A DNA stretch of 64,000 nucleotides from contig WHVD01000028.1 of NCBI GenBank assembly GCA_015178975.1, positions 496,001-560,000 on the forward strand, in the 5' to 3' direction. Source of the DNA: Hysterangium stoloniferum (Eukaryota > Basidiomycota > Agaricomycetes > Hysterangiales > Hysterangiaceae). Within the stretch, counting starts at the first letter, position 1. The number at the start of each line of letters is the position of its first letter. The notes under the pieces are model-generated. The model had not been told where the DNA came from and searched no databases. It worked only from the letters and a program-made list of their open reading frames with translations. Shown here one piece after another: positions 32,823 to 44,419 of this stretch. A program made the position numbers and the translations under genes.

Positions 32823-33298
32823 CTGAAATGGCTGGGGACAATACAGTTATATTGGGTGCCATGGGCATCTGGAAAGTAATACTGCCTGATACCCAGTCAA
32901 TCAATGGATTGTGTCAGGTAAGCCAGTTATGTCCTAGGATGACTGAGCAACTTGAGTCCAACTGTGTCACATAGAAAGTGACTGTCTGTAATGTTCCACA
33001 TGAGAACCAGATAGGTAGGTTGCAAGCTTGGGTAATAATGAATTGCTTGTACCATTGAAAAGTCAGAGTCTAACTGGGTTTATTGAATATGTTGACAACA
33101 AATGTTTTTGGGTGAATTCAATATCTACAAAACAATAGGTCGAGCTGGAATCCGAAAGAGTGGAAAAATCAGAGTGCAGGATCATATCACAGGTCAATTA
33201 CAAATAATGAGTCAGAGTTCAAAAGAGCAGATGCGTTAAGATGGGTGAACTCAAGAATGCATGGAGAGTTAATGCAACCCTGAACCTGTGTGGAGTCC
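32823..33298 (-). pseudogene. gypsy-3 protease region, decayed
   Basis: Minus strand, continuing from gag across the solo LTR-A. Recognisable pieces: CINSPCILEFTHLNASALLNSDSLFV, a damaged active-site region ending CFVDIEF, and the SNSLLPKLATYL and DSSCSV-type downstream block. Several frame changes and stops. It leads into the minisatellite linker. Confidence 0.75.
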
Positions 33299-33303
33299 AG
33301 AGG

Positions 33304-34095
33304 TGTTAAGCTTGCATACACAGAGGGTTTCCAGAGAAACCTGTGGGAAAGCCAGTAGGACTTGGCTTCAGCTTATAGGCTGCACCCTCACAAGCTCATC
33401 TTGTCCAATTTCAAATGGGCAGACAGGAAACCCGGGGAGTCTGGGTGGGATTCATGGGTTGAGAGGTCAGGGAGTTGAGAGAGATAAGTTGGAGGTCGAG
33501 TAATAGATGGGTCGGAGCCCATAGGCTCTGATGAGTAAGAATGGTGTGTTTCAAAGAGGAGTTTAGAGTGGAAAATATACTAAGATTACTGGGGAGAATC
33601 TAAGCTGATTTTCTGACTGGATTGTATGTACAACATCTGCCAGACTATAATAACATACAAATCCAGTAATAATGAAAACTAAACTAGCAAACATAAAACA
33701 AGATAAATAAACACCAAACTTGGTGTTAGGAACGGGATGGAACGGAGCGGAGTCCAAATTGTGACAGGTCATAAAACCATAACAGGAATGGGGCAGGAGT
33801 GGAGTCCAAATTGTGACAGGTCATTTATTCATAATGGGAACAGGGCTCAGTTAGAGGGCTGATGGGTTTTCCAAGCGGGGTCTGGTGACTGGTGTGTGGG
33901 ACAGGTTGGATATAGACAGGGACGGAGTCTGGTGGGTATTCCAGTGACTGATACATGAAGTAACAAAGGTCAAGCGTGGACAGGTCTGACATACAGAGTC
34001 CAGCAGGTATTCCAGTAAACTGATAATGGGTGCGTGTAAGGTGCGGGTGCATATAAGTTGGTGCCCAGAGTCCAGTGGAATTTCCGGTCAGAACA
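33304..34095 (-). mobile_element. Solo LTR-A, reverse (792 bp)
   Basis: Left end TGTTAAGC and right end CCGGTCAGAACA are reversed LTR-A termini; AGAGG flanks both sides (33299-33303, 34096-34100). It separates the gypsy-3 gag stop from the protease. Contains the conserved block near 33358-33390. Confidence 0.9.
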
Positions 34096-34105
34096 AGAGG
34101 GCTGC

Positions 34106-35343
34106 TTACTCTTTTTTTGGATCTGGAGCCAGTTTCTCCTTCAATGGGGATTCTGTGGAGGAAGTATTGGATGCATGACCTTTGGCAGAGTTAGCTTTCA
34201 CTATCAGGCATTCTGGGATGCAATGACCAGGTTTTCCACAAAAAACAGAGTTGTTGTCCATACAATGCTGTCTTTCTTGTGGGGTTAATTTACCATTGGG
34301 TCTGAGTTTTCCTGTAAGGTCAGACTTTCCTGTGGATTTCCCAGATTGCTGACCTTTGTTGGTATTGCCAGAGTTGTTGTTGCTGTTGGAAGATTTCTTG
34401 TCATTTTTCTGGTCAGGTTGCATGGAGTCCAAATTGCTAGTAGATGGGTTGTTGTTGTTGGATTTGTCTATGGGTGTCTCACTGGCAACTTCTGCTCATC
34501 ATTCCCAATAATGTATCTGTATTTTGAGCTTTAAGGCACATCTGGGAAAGTGTCTTGGGTTTCCCATCCTTGCCTTTGACACTTCATCCTTGAGGCAGGA
34601 GGGCAAACTGGAGTAGAACTGATGACAGAGTGTGGAATCACCCCATTGACAACACACAGCAAGATTATTGAACTGGACAATATAGTCCATGATGTGCTGG
34701 TCGTCCTTCATGCAAAGGTTGGTGAGGCTATTCTTGCTTCTCCAGTTGGGTCATATGGGTCAAAGTTCATTTCTAATTCTTCAACAAATGCATTCCAATC
34801 ATCAAGCCAAATCGGCTCTTCCTTGGTAAGTCTGCTAAAAGCCAGTTCAAACCATTTCAATGCAGATCCCAAGAGGTAAGAGAGTGCATAGTTGACTTTT
34901 CAGGAGTCTGTGGAGAATGTGGTGGGTCAATCACAGAAATTGAAGTGACATTGCATGAGGAAGGTGGAAATTTTGTTGGGATTGGAACCCATGAAGGGTT
35001 CCAGAACATTGACCTTTGACCACAGAAATTCCTGTTCTTTCTTCTTTCGTTCTTTGAGCAGGTGAGTCATGAATTTATCTATTGTACCTGCCAAAACTCC
35101 AGAAGTAGGGTCCTCAGCATGTGGTCATTCCATAGTTGGGGGGTTTTCAACACCTTTGCCTTTGTCAAGGGCTGTGGACTCTTCCTCATGCTTGGAAGCA
35201 TATGGATTCTCTGGTATTTCTTCAAAGCAGGATTCATCCATGGTGTCCAGGTTGTGTCTGGATGTCTGGCTGGTATACAAAATGAGTGGTGACTGGAGTG
35301 GAGTGCACTCCAGTTGTTTGGATGGTTTCTTTCTTGGAGGCAT
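34106..35343 (-). pseudogene. gypsy-3 gag
   Basis: Start MPPRKKPSKQ at 35343, ending at the TAA at 34106-34108. Gag core pieces: VNVLEPFMGSNPNK-type block near 34990, KDDQHIMDYIVQFNNLAV and HQFYSSLPSCLKDEVS. A knuckle is intact (VFCGKPGHCIPEC) and it ends PDPKKE. In-frame, CCA AAA AAA GAG TAA gives the same A-AAA-AAA heptamer as gypsy-1 (34112-34118). Stops occur in the central part. Confidence 0.8.
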
Positions 35344-35379
35344 GGTGGTAACAATCTGCAATATTTGATCAGAAAATAC

Positions 35380-35895
35380 TGTTAGGCACAGGGCTCACAG
35401 GTGGGTCCCTGGGGGAAACCTGTGGAATACCCAGGAAAGGACTTGGCTTCAGCTTATGTGCTGCACCTTTGCAGATTGCATTGTCCAACTTCAAATAGGA
35501 GTGGACAGGAAACCCATGGATTCCAAGAATATGCAAGGTACAAGAGACAAGTAGAAACTAAGTCAATTTCTGATCAGATCCTATGTACAAATAGCTACTG
35601 GACTATATAGACTAGTAGATTATTGTACTACTAACTTAGACATACAAAAAGACATATCAAGAGTACAATAACACAATAAACCAGATGTCAAATGGGCAAA
35701 GACAGATTGGGAACAAGGGGATCTGGAATGTCTGGGTGGGGTCTGGTGTGTCATTCATACAATCCAGAGTGTTCAGCACATACAGAATGGAGTCTGGGTT
35801 ATCCAGGCAGAGTCCAGTGGTTATTTCATGTGATATAGAGAGTTGAATACTTATAGGATGAGTCTCAGGTCCCTGTGGATTTCCCAGTTCTAACA
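35380..35895 (-). mobile_element. gypsy-3 5' LTR (LTR-3)
   Basis: 516 bp; in element sense it starts TGTTAGAACTGGG and ends CCTAACA. Two bases further into the element is ATTTTCTGATCA. The LTR segment TGATCAGAAA (about 35564-35573, complement strand) pairs with it over 10 nt. A TATATAG box lies just upstream. The conserved block is at about 35438-35466. Confidence 0.75.
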
Positions 35896-35991
35896 TGCAG
35901 CACATTAGCTGATGCCAAGTCCTTACCCCTATCTGAAAGTATCTGAGGTCCCCAGTTATTTTCCAATAGTTTCCACAATAAGCATTCTAAC
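35896..35991 (+). mobile_element. LTR 3'-end fragment
   Basis: Begins TGCAGCACATTAGCTGATGC, a slightly changed conserved LTR block, followed by CCAAGTCC and an LTR-2-like tail ending TTCTAACA. It abuts the gypsy-3 LTR directly, so gypsy-3 may have inserted into an older LTR of the gypsy-2 type. The boundary with copia-2 is uncertain. Confidence 0.5.
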
Positions 35992-37810
35992 ACAAGTATT
36001 TAACAATGTCCTATTACATATTCAGCCACACCCATTCTGGTGAGGTTCATTCTGGACAGCATGCTGCCAACTAATCCCAACATTGGCAATTATCTTATCA
36101 AATTTATTTGACATATGTATACTCTCCACCCTTGCCATCTCTAAATATTTTGATCTTCTGACTAAGCAGGTTTTCAACACTGGCCCTTGTATTGCTTAAA
36201 TGTCTCAAAGTCTTGTTATTGAGTAATCCAATGGCAGCATAGCATGAGGTATCATCAATGAAAGTCACCAAGTAACAGAACCCTTCCAGTGTTTGTGAGC
36301 ATGGGACTATGAACATCACTGTGAATAATTGCAAGTGGTTTAGTGTAGCATGTTGTGGCCATCACATTGACCACTCAGTTCTGTTTCCCAGCCAAGCAGG
36401 GCTCACAGATAGGATCTGTAAAGAGTCGTGTATTCAGACCGCTCTGTATACGAAGATTATTGACTATTGCAGTGCGATATTAGAGAGTGAGAGAGAGTGA
36501 GAGCTAGATGATGAGTTCAAGCCTGAGATGTTAGTTAGTTCAGATAGTTCAGATAATGCTACTTATGTAGTAGCTGGCACGTTACCCTAATCACCACTCG
36601 TAGTAGACCTAGTTTAGTGTCTTACAAGTGGTGGTTTCTGGGTAAAAGTGTGTCTGAGTTCCATTTGGTGCCAAGTGCACCCACAAGTATACACAATGCT
36701 TCGAACTAATGAAATATGCAATATTCGAAGAATATAAAAGATAGAAAAATATAAATAAAATGTGTAAAATATAAATGAAATAAAAGGAGTGTTTTACCAC
36801 AATGAAACTGTGGTAAAAGCATACTCCTCACAGGATCTGATGTAGTGTGAGAGTCAATGTGTATCCCAGTGACCAACTCCCTTCAATGAGCTTCTGGACA
36901 TCATGTTGAAATAGACTCGTGTGCCCAAGCTTAAGTTAAACTTACACAATGACACTAAACAACACCATCCCATCCCATATCAAGCTTATATGACAGTACC
37001 CAGCCATACCGTACCTTAGAACACATCAGCCACACGTTAACTGAAGAGTATTTAACTATGACAGTTACACACCCATACCTCAGTCAAATCACCCTTACGT
37101 GTCGACTGAGGTACGTTATTATCTTCTTGATTATAGTCACAATAGCTTAACAAGAACATGTCATAGTATATTTGTTATAGGTAACAAATATAGTCGAATC
37201 ACCCTTACGTGTCGACGGAGTATATTTGTTATACATCCGCATGATTCAAATGACTGAAGCAGTGATGTGAAAGTGTAGAATCCAGTGGACACATTGTAAC
37301 AAGACCAGCATACTCTGTCATAGGTACTGTAATTCCATCCAAGTATACAGTATTGTTTTCATTGACTGTGGCAGTAAAACACAACACTGTTCTGATAGAA
37401 GGACATTGTGGAATCAAAGATAGAAACATGAAAGTTCTTTTTCTTTGTTAATTACAAGACAGAGAGGAGGTTACTTGTGAGTTAAGAAACATGGAGAACT
37501 CTTTCAAACTCTAATATTGCATTTCCTTTGCCTTCAGGCTTAAACCCCACAGCTACCACTCCTGCAGACATAACTGTGTGTCCATTTGCAACTTAAATAG
37601 AAACTTGATCTGGTTTGTAATTTGAAAACCAGTGATGTTGTGATGTCATATGTGAAGAAGCACCTGTATCATCAGCATTAGCATGGAAAAAGAGAGCACA
37701 AGTTGGATCAGAAAAATCAGAGATAAAAGCACTTGCATTCCCAGTCTCCAGCTTTTTCTCTTCTGACACCTTGTCAGAGACATCAGCTTTAGCTGTTATA
37801 TGGTGCTTCT
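35992..37810 (-). pseudogene. copia-2: Ty1/copia fragment (protease to integrase)
   Basis: Minus strand. The protease site DTGASSHM near 37665 is preceded by an acidic linker. Then come VGFKPEGKGNAILEFERVLH, YLDGITVPMTE and PLDSTLSHHCFSHLNHADV (37229-37429). After an inserted LTR-like sequence, the GAG-pre-integrase cysteines (DPICEPCLAGK) and integrase pieces (HSDVHSP, VTFIDDTSCYAAIGLL, IFRDGKGGEYT, and an NRTLLN block near 36010) follow. Frameshifts and stops are frequent; RT is absent. It is a different copy from copia-1, better matching another copia lineage. Confidence 0.8.
36417..37235. mobile_element. LTR-like insertion in copia-2 (819 bp)
   Basis: Sequence without copia homology separates HADV from DPICEPC. 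Ends are TGTAAAGAG and TTATACA (TG...CA). It contains a 15-bp hairpin (36786-36837; TTTTACCACA / TGTGGTAAAA) and two copies of ATCACCCTTACGTGTCGAC (37087, 37198). No clean target duplication: about 18 codons of copia-2 appear to be missing. A solo LTR is the likeliest identity. Confidence 0.5.
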
Positions 37811-38657
37811 AGAAGCCAGGGCCCATAATCTATTAAAAATGGCAAGTTACATACTTACCTAACTAAGTAACTCACTAAGTACTAAGTACAGTTGTTGTTC
37901 AAAACTAAATAAGCTGTGCATGTATAGCAAGTCAGTAAAAGCCTCATCTGCAGTCAAACAACTTAGAAGTAGCTTACTCAGTGAACAGCACCGAGAGAAT
38001 TTTGGAATTTGAAGACCAAGAATGGGAATTTAATGCTTCTCCTTTTAGCCTCGGGTCGGTGATTATATTCACACAAAACACTGCCACATCCCTATACTGT
38101 TGTACGCATATCTAACAAACTATTGCATGTAGCTTCTCTCGAATCTCATTATCAGAGTTATAATAATGTGGCTTGATCTCGCTAAGTCTGTTATACGATA
38201 TATGAGACTGAGGTGAGTCAAGATTGTCATGTAAAATAGTGAAGCAAGAAGTAATTCCGCAACTAAGAAAGAATTATAATGGAATGGAGGAATGTCGACT
38301 CAATTTACAAAATGATGAAAAAAAATGAAAAGAAGTCGGCATTTCAGCCTACTCGTGAACCCAAAGCCGCCTGAGTGTGCACAAAGTGACATAGTATGAT
38401 TGATTGATCTAAAATCAACATATTGTGCCTTCTTTCCTGGCACGTCAGGGATATGCTCAATGATCCTCCGTGATGACAGCTTCTTGCTTCTTCTGATGAC
38501 GATCCTGAAAGAGGCGCTAATAACACGTTACATAACCCCTGATGACAATTCAGCACACGGGGGAATTACGGCAGCGTCATATTATGAAAGAATTAATTAA
38601 TCCGTAATTCCCTTTCCCCGTTCAAAGTCGTCCAGATGTCCAGATGTCCATGGAAAT
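37811..38657. other. No gene recognised
   Basis: Between copia-2 and the DUF6533 gene. Contains small frames only. May include the upstream end of copia-2 gag remnants and the 3' flank of the DUF6533 gene. Confidence 0.45.
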
Positions 38658-40260
38658 TCAGTCAATGTGAAGATCGAATGTCGTCTCGTCTAGTGAGAGC
38701 ATTTTAAATTCCTCTGATTCAAAAACGACCTCTTTTGCAGGTAGTTGCATGATGTGATATCCAGGGTCACCAATGTCCTCTGCAATGGTTTCCCAAAATG
38801 AATGTATAGCTGCCCTGAATCTTGGCAGTGTCGTTTGCTGATAATCACCGTCTGTTTCATTGGGATGACTGTTGGCCTGACGAAGTCTGAACAGGAAGCG
38901 GCAGAGTAGGAGAGCTATCACACTAAATCCGAAGTTAGGTGATTTCTCTATAAACGATTGCAATGAAATCTGCCGCTCACACATTCTCCATAGTATTGGT
39001 TAACCCTTTTAATGAGGCCTAAGCCTAAGTTAACAACAATAATAATACCAGTGCGCAACTTTGCTTTGGTTGTCTCACTCTGACAAACTAGAATATGTTG
39101 TCAGTATTCTATCAGTGAACCATAACCATAAACTGTACCTGGCTTGTTATGAAGCCCTGAATGCCCCACAAAATTGACAGGCTGCGGAAGTATAACGAGT
39201 ATCTGAAGGACTATTATCTGAATCACTGACATGTATAAAAAAAGGCCTCCATTCGTGTATTAGTCGGTGACTGGACTATCATAGAACACAACTACCTTGT
39301 CGTATCAATATTTCTGAGAGCAATTGCCTGCCCAGAAAGGCAAATTCCGTACGGTGTGATAATAATCCTGTTTGTCGAAGCGTCATGAAGAGAACACCGG
39401 TCGCAAAAGTCCACCCGCCACATCAACTAGAAAGTGTGAAAATCAATGTATACTTCTGAATATTCTTTTATAACATGCCATACATCTAGATGGACAGATA
39501 AAGATATTGCGTTGATTGATTGAAGGGAAGTGATCGGTCTACATAGGCACTCACAGTGTTATTACCAATTTTGATGGAGGCGTACATGAGTTAGAGATGC
39601 TGATAGCCTACTCGGGATGTGGGAAACAAGTCTACTGAGAATCAGTTCGATCACAATGACACAACCAATATTTAATATATACAAGACTGAGAGTCCCGCG
39701 AGAGCACAGTGCTCAGTCCGAGCAATTGCATACGAGCGTGCCAACATGATACCTAGACCTGTTTAGTGATCTTTCCATTATAAAAGAGTCTGGTCCCTGG
39801 CAGCTACCTTGACCCCTAAGTTGCGAAATGGTTTCAAGACCTCCAACAGTCCTTATCAAAATGTTGCATGTCTATCGTAGATAATGAAGTGTCAAATGGC
39901 GTCCTTTGACCAGATTGCTGTTTAATACTAAATCGTCAAGAAGAAAAATTCAAGACATGTCTAGGCGGAGGGAAGACGTAACAAGGTTAATTTTTGTGCC
40001 TTGGTCTTGGGCGTAAATCGTGATTATCAAGGCAGCCATAAGGCAATATCGAGCACCAATATACATTATGGCAGGCATCCTGATTTTCTTTGCCCATACA
40101 TACTCGATCTCGTTTGAAAGCGTTAACATGGAGTCGTAAACCAGCAAAGCTAATACATGGAAGTCAATTATCACGATGAAAGACCGATGACCGATACCAG
40201 CCGAGTGCAGCAACGTTGATATGCAACTGCAGCTGCCTATCGGGTTTGGATGAGCTGGGA
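38658..40260 (-). CDS. DUF6533 family membrane protein (exons partly resolved)
   Basis: Three minus-strand blocks fit one gene. About 40180-40010 encodes the DUF6533 signature (ALLVYDSMLTLSNEIEYVWAKK ... YIGARY), the N-terminal membrane region of this agaricomycete family. 39747-39562 encodes a middle membrane segment (ARSYAIARTEHCALAGLSVLYILNIG). 38984-38658 encodes the last membrane helix (FSVIALLLCRFLFRLR) and the soluble C-terminus ending TTFDLHID. The family is predicted to have about seven helices and no known function. Exact introns and start were not resolved; candidate acceptor at about 40164. It could be a decayed copy, but each block is open. Confidence 0.6.
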
Positions 40261-40729
40261 GTATGGTATTCTGGTTGGTTGACTTACTGATCTCTCACTA
40301 ATTGGATAAGAGCCTCGAGTTGTATAAAAAAAACATTTTCTAATGTCGTTAGGGTGTGATCCAGTCACGGCCCAATGAATTAAGACAAGAAGAGTGGGGA
40401 AAAGGCAGCCGAAGGGCTGGATGGGAGAGAACTAGTGGTTCAACTTGAGGGATTAGAGAACATAGATACTTGTATACATATTGTATACATAGCTATTCAT
40501 TTACAGGTCCAGTTTACGCTGTCCATCAGAGCGCTTGAATAGCCGGACGAGATAACTCCGGCTGTAAGGCTAGATTATTTGTAAGTATTGCTGGTTGCCT
40601 TTAACCGAATATCGGGATTGATGTGATGATGGTGATAGCCCCAGGTCCATAGCCTAGACCAAAAGATTTATAATCTTACATAAGCAGAAAGCTTACCCAG
40701 CCGGCACTCTTTGTTCTCGTTTTTCCACC
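40261..40729. other. Divergent promoter region
   Basis: About 470 bp between the start of the minus-strand DUF6533 gene and the plus-strand dimeric-barrel gene. TATAA-like AT stretches and a repeated TATACAT motif near 40474-40490 are present. No gene. Shared regulation is possible but only an inference from the head-to-head arrangement. Confidence 0.4.
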
Positions 40730-41478
40730 ATGCCTCCCATTGTCTCAGAATTAATCAAGTTCAGCGTTGCGCATGATTTTAAACTTGACTCTCCTAGTTT
40801 TGCCCTGTTGCGTAATGCTGCCGTCGCGAATGGCGTGCGAGAGCAATACTACAGTACCTGCATGGACACTCCGAACACCTTGTTATGGGTTATTCGTGCA
40901 TTTTTGTCTTTCCTTCTCATAGAGTCCTTTCTTACCTTTCCCAAAAGAATGGCTTGCGCATAAAGGGCCCCTAGAATCGCCGGAGTTCAGAACAGCTGTC
41001 AAGGCTCTGGATGTAGAAGGAAAACCTGTCAGCTATTATCTACCATTTGCCCATGACAGCCTGCCCAGGGCTGCACTCACTGCACCTCTGTGCGAACTTG
41101 TCAGACCACCCATTGTGCGATGACTAGTTGACTAACAGGCCCTCTACAGTGCTTCCTCCACGTTAAGAGTACAGCCGACAAGAAAAACCTTTCCTACTCA
41201 TTGAACAAGACATTTACCGATTGTTATTATGCCGACGGATTCACTGGTGGCCATTGGAGCACAGCCAGCAATGACGATCATATGAACTATTATTACCTGG
41301 GATGGGAGAGTCGAGACGTAAGTCCACAGATATCTCATTTCATCCAATTCAACATCCCCTACAGCACCATAGAGCGTTCTCCAAGACCGACCTGTTCGCC
41401 CTCGAGCTGAATAATCTTATGCCACACATGGACGCCGGTGGCGCCTATTTCATGAAGATGACACAGCAGTTAAACTGA
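40730..41478 (+). CDS. Dimeric alpha/beta-barrel (ABM-like) protein
   Basis: Four exons: 40730-40895, 40948-41099, 41150-41317 and 41365-41478; introns of 52, 50 and 47 nt, all GT-AG. Total 600 nt, 199 residues, no internal stop. Starts MPPIVSELIKFSVAHDF, the usual start of this agaricomycete family. Two barrel repeats are visible: LLWVIQW...HKGPLESPEF in the first, and KSTADKK ... GFTGGHWSTASNDDHMNYYYLGWESRD then HHRAFSKTDLF in the second. The fold is that of antibiotic-monooxygenase/stress-responsive dimeric barrels; substrate unknown, cytosolic by lack of signal. Codon phases agree at every junction, which supports the model strongly. Confidence 0.85.
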
Positions 41479-41593
41479 GTCATTGACGAGTAATGTACTT
41501 AATCGGTTATATAAATGATATAGTGATACCAATGTGACTACAACATAGTAACATGGTCAGGGGTGCGTTTCATCTACTAAATCGTATGAAGAG

Positions 41594-41659
41594 GCTAATA
41601 GAGAGTATGTCTAATATTTGCAACTAATGATATATTAGTTGCAAATACTCTCTATTAGC
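41594..41659. repeat. Long hairpin downstream of barrel gene
   Basis: GCTAATAGAGAGTA...TATTTGCAACTAAT on one arm pairs with ATTAGTTGCAAATA and CTCTCTATTAGC on the other; loop GATAT. The left arm has a 7-nt bulge (about TGTCTAA). It may be a transposon relic or a transcript 3' structure. Confidence 0.6.
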
Positions 41660-42189
41660 AAAATTGATACAATTGAGGTTGGCTTCCCTACGGGATGTCA
41701 AGGAAGTCCTTTCCTTTTCTTCAATCTTTTCTTTGTATATGTACATTGATATTTCAGCTACATAATAAATAAGCTCGTTGCGGTTTGGGAACGGAACATG
41801 CGTAGGTATGGCGAGGATTCTCCTAGGAGTGTCATTCATTGCACATTAAGTATCTCGTAACGACGCATGATATGTTGGAATGGAGTTTATATCCGAGTGT
41901 GGGTTCCCCGTGCTTGTCTGTGCCCCGGAGGTGCCAGATGAAGTTGGTGAGGGTATAATATGCCTAGGGTTCTTGATATCTGAGAATCGACTATTCGAGT
42001 GCTGTGGTCAAGAAATTATGTTTAATGGCGCAAGGATGCATGAAGGTAAGCCGACCCTCACCATATCTGCCAGGTCATGCACCTCGGGATTGTTAATGAA
42101 TGGACTGGCTACCACTGAAGTAAGTACGAAGGATACTCCTGTATCGCTCTGGGTTGCAATGGGCTCAACGATGTATTCGCGAGAGTTTA

Positions 42190-43080
42190 ATCTAAAATGG
42201 GACGGAGCTCGTCAGTCGAACATAAATGAAAGCAACATGAACGTACGTGGCTAACAAGGCATTGGTGTACACTGTAGGGTACGAATAAGAGTCGAACTCA
42301 AGTGCCAAGGCAGATGAAATGCCCACGTTTACTAGCCATAAGATGGAAAATACCAAAAATGAAGGATTCTGGCCATAATATGTATGATATAAGCTGCAAA
42401 GCACCCATTCCCCTGCCAGTGCGTTAAGAATTTTATTTAATACGCCTGTCGGAAGTCCACAAAAGGCCACTTACGACGTCAAAAAACCCCTCGTAACCAC
42501 GAACGTTATAATACGGTCCAGCACTAGCTCTGTTCTTCGTATCTCGCTGCGGTGCTGACGCAAGTAATAACATAGCGAGAGGGAAATAATTAGGTCCCCC
42601 AAGTCCGCGGCGACCATTTGACATATAACTGCTGCCTATTATGGCATAGGTGTTGGATCACGTGTCATGATGAGACCAATCTGAAGGCAGACCTTCCCAT
42701 CAACAATGGTGGCAAAGAAGGGTGATCGAACCCTGCAGGGTGAATTTATCAAAATCAAATGTCCCACAAAGGCCACGTGAAAATTTACGTACCCTTCGTA
42801 TACCTCCACTAAGGCATAAATGAAATAAGTATGAATAACGCCTTTAACGCTATTATGTACACACAAATACCAAGGACTGTATGACAGATTGGTGAGTGAG
42901 AGGGACGAGGATGTGTAGCATTGACTTACGAAGCTGTGCGACCGAGAATGCACTCTAACAACGACAACAGCATGTTAGCAGAGACACTTCAGAGTGCCGA
43001 TAAGTAAGACGCACAGTAATACACATCACCCACCGATTCCTGCGGCTCACTAGAAGCTTCTGGTAAGTGTGATTATTTAA
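42190..43080 (-). pseudogene. DUF6534-like membrane protein, C-terminal part
   Basis: Minus strand. The exon around 42610-42476 encodes AADLGDLIISLSLCYYLR followed by SEIRRTELVLDRIITF, and ends FFDV before a GTAAGT donor. The next exon (about 42406-42335) encodes GALQLISYILWPESFIF...FHLMASK. The next (about 42278-42258) completes LYTNALLAT. These are the hallmark C-terminal blocks of DUF6534, aligned with the gene at 60459-62540. A possible upstream exon near 42890-42810 gives GVIHTYFIYALVE. I cannot find the N-terminal signature upstream, so the gene is partial or decayed. Confidence 0.6.
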
Positions 43081-44414
43081 TAGAGAGGGGCTTGGGAAAT
43101 TAACATGCAAAGAGCCATGATATCCAAAATCTGAATATCCTCATTAGCGTCACTTTGTTAGTGGGTTTAATGAACTTACGCTCGCCCGATGAAAGAAACG
43201 ATGACGGTTAATGCTAGTTCAACCTAAGTACATTCCACATGTGTGGTGGAGTATATGGATTGGGGTGTGAGGACGCACTATAATACTCCTATAGTCCAGT
43301 TACTCATTTATTAATAGACCGTAGATTATGTTGCAAGAAAATTGGACAAACCAGACTAATTTGACCAACTCCTCGTGCTTTCCAAAGTTCCTAATGAGAT
43401 ACCAATATCCGGCGTGTACAGTGGCAATGGAATGAAACAGCTCTAATATGCTGGGAAGGATCAGACAAGTTCAAAAGAAACTTCAGACATCCCACCAGAT
43501 GAAATATACCTAGTTTTACAACAGAATGAGGAATATTGAGAGTTAATTAAGATTGGCTTACCAAAATTTGGTAGACGGTCGTGTCCTTATTGTGATAGGC
43601 TCGCCAATAAATATACACTTGAAAGAGAAGGATGCCCTCGAACCTAATATGCCATATGTCAATTTATCTATCAATATCATACACAAAATTTACCCAATAG
43701 AGATGAGTAGGCCCAGAAATAAAGCTCCACTGAAAAGAGAGATTTAGATCAAAAGGTTAGGAAGTTTCATGGAGACTAAACACACATCATGATATCACTA
43801 TGACTAGCGTGAGATTAGAAACTGGGTAACCTGTGGGAGTACCTGTGTAGCCTCAGTGTGAAAGTGAGGAGACGAAAGGTGACAGGATACTAATTCGGTG
43901 ATAACAGGCCGCTGAGCGCTGGGGTGTCCCAAACGCCACACGTCCAATTAAGGAACAAGATCGGGATTCATTATGCCGATAGTAGTTCGGGAACTCTGAA
44001 GTACATCAAGCATTCAAAGGGGAAGAACACTGCTCAGTGCAGCATTCCTATTGTCCCTACAGACCGCCTCTCAACATCATGCATTGAATGGTGCTTGGCT
44101 AATAATGTAAAATGCGATGTGACTTCTCAAGATAACTCAAACCAGTATATGATTTGTATAATTGCGTCGATAGTGCCGAAGAGAAAGCGGACTAGGGGAA
44201 CGATCCATTATGTAATCTTCTTTACATTATTAGCCAAGGCACCATTCAATGCATGATGTTGATGAAATTTTTTTTACCAGATAAGCGCCCTTAAAAGTTT
44301 TTGTACTGGTGATAATTGGTGTTTATATCACTTTGGAAGCATCATGAATAACCAGGATAACCCTCCTTCTTTTGAAAAACATCAAGCAAGCCGGATTCAA
44401 GGAATGTGCCCTTA
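43081..44414. other. No gene recognised
   Basis: Plus-strand frames 43553-43747 and 43924-44256 (110 codons) have no domain or convincing splice partners. If the DUF6534-like gene had an N-terminus it should lie at the lower end of this region; I did not find it. Confidence 0.4.
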
Positions 44415-44419
44415 GAGAT

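Larger units (their letters stand above)
24691..35895 (-). mobile_element. gypsy-3: decayed Ty3/gypsy chromodomain element with nested insertions
   Basis: Minus-strand order: LTR (35895-35380), gag, protease, expanded linker, RT/RNase H, integrase, chromodomain, and a plus-strand spliced gene at the 3' side. Inserted into it are solo LTR-A, solo LTR-C, Tc1-2 and a 675 bp DNA element. The 3' LTR is not found; sequence ends against a forward LTR fragment near 24690. CG dinucleotides are rare in the element body, unlike its minisatellite. Confidence 0.85.

Noticed and set aside
41880-42254. 124-codon plus-strand frame as a gene
   Set aside because: No domain, no splice partners, and it overlaps the region downstream of the minus-strand DUF6534-like exons.
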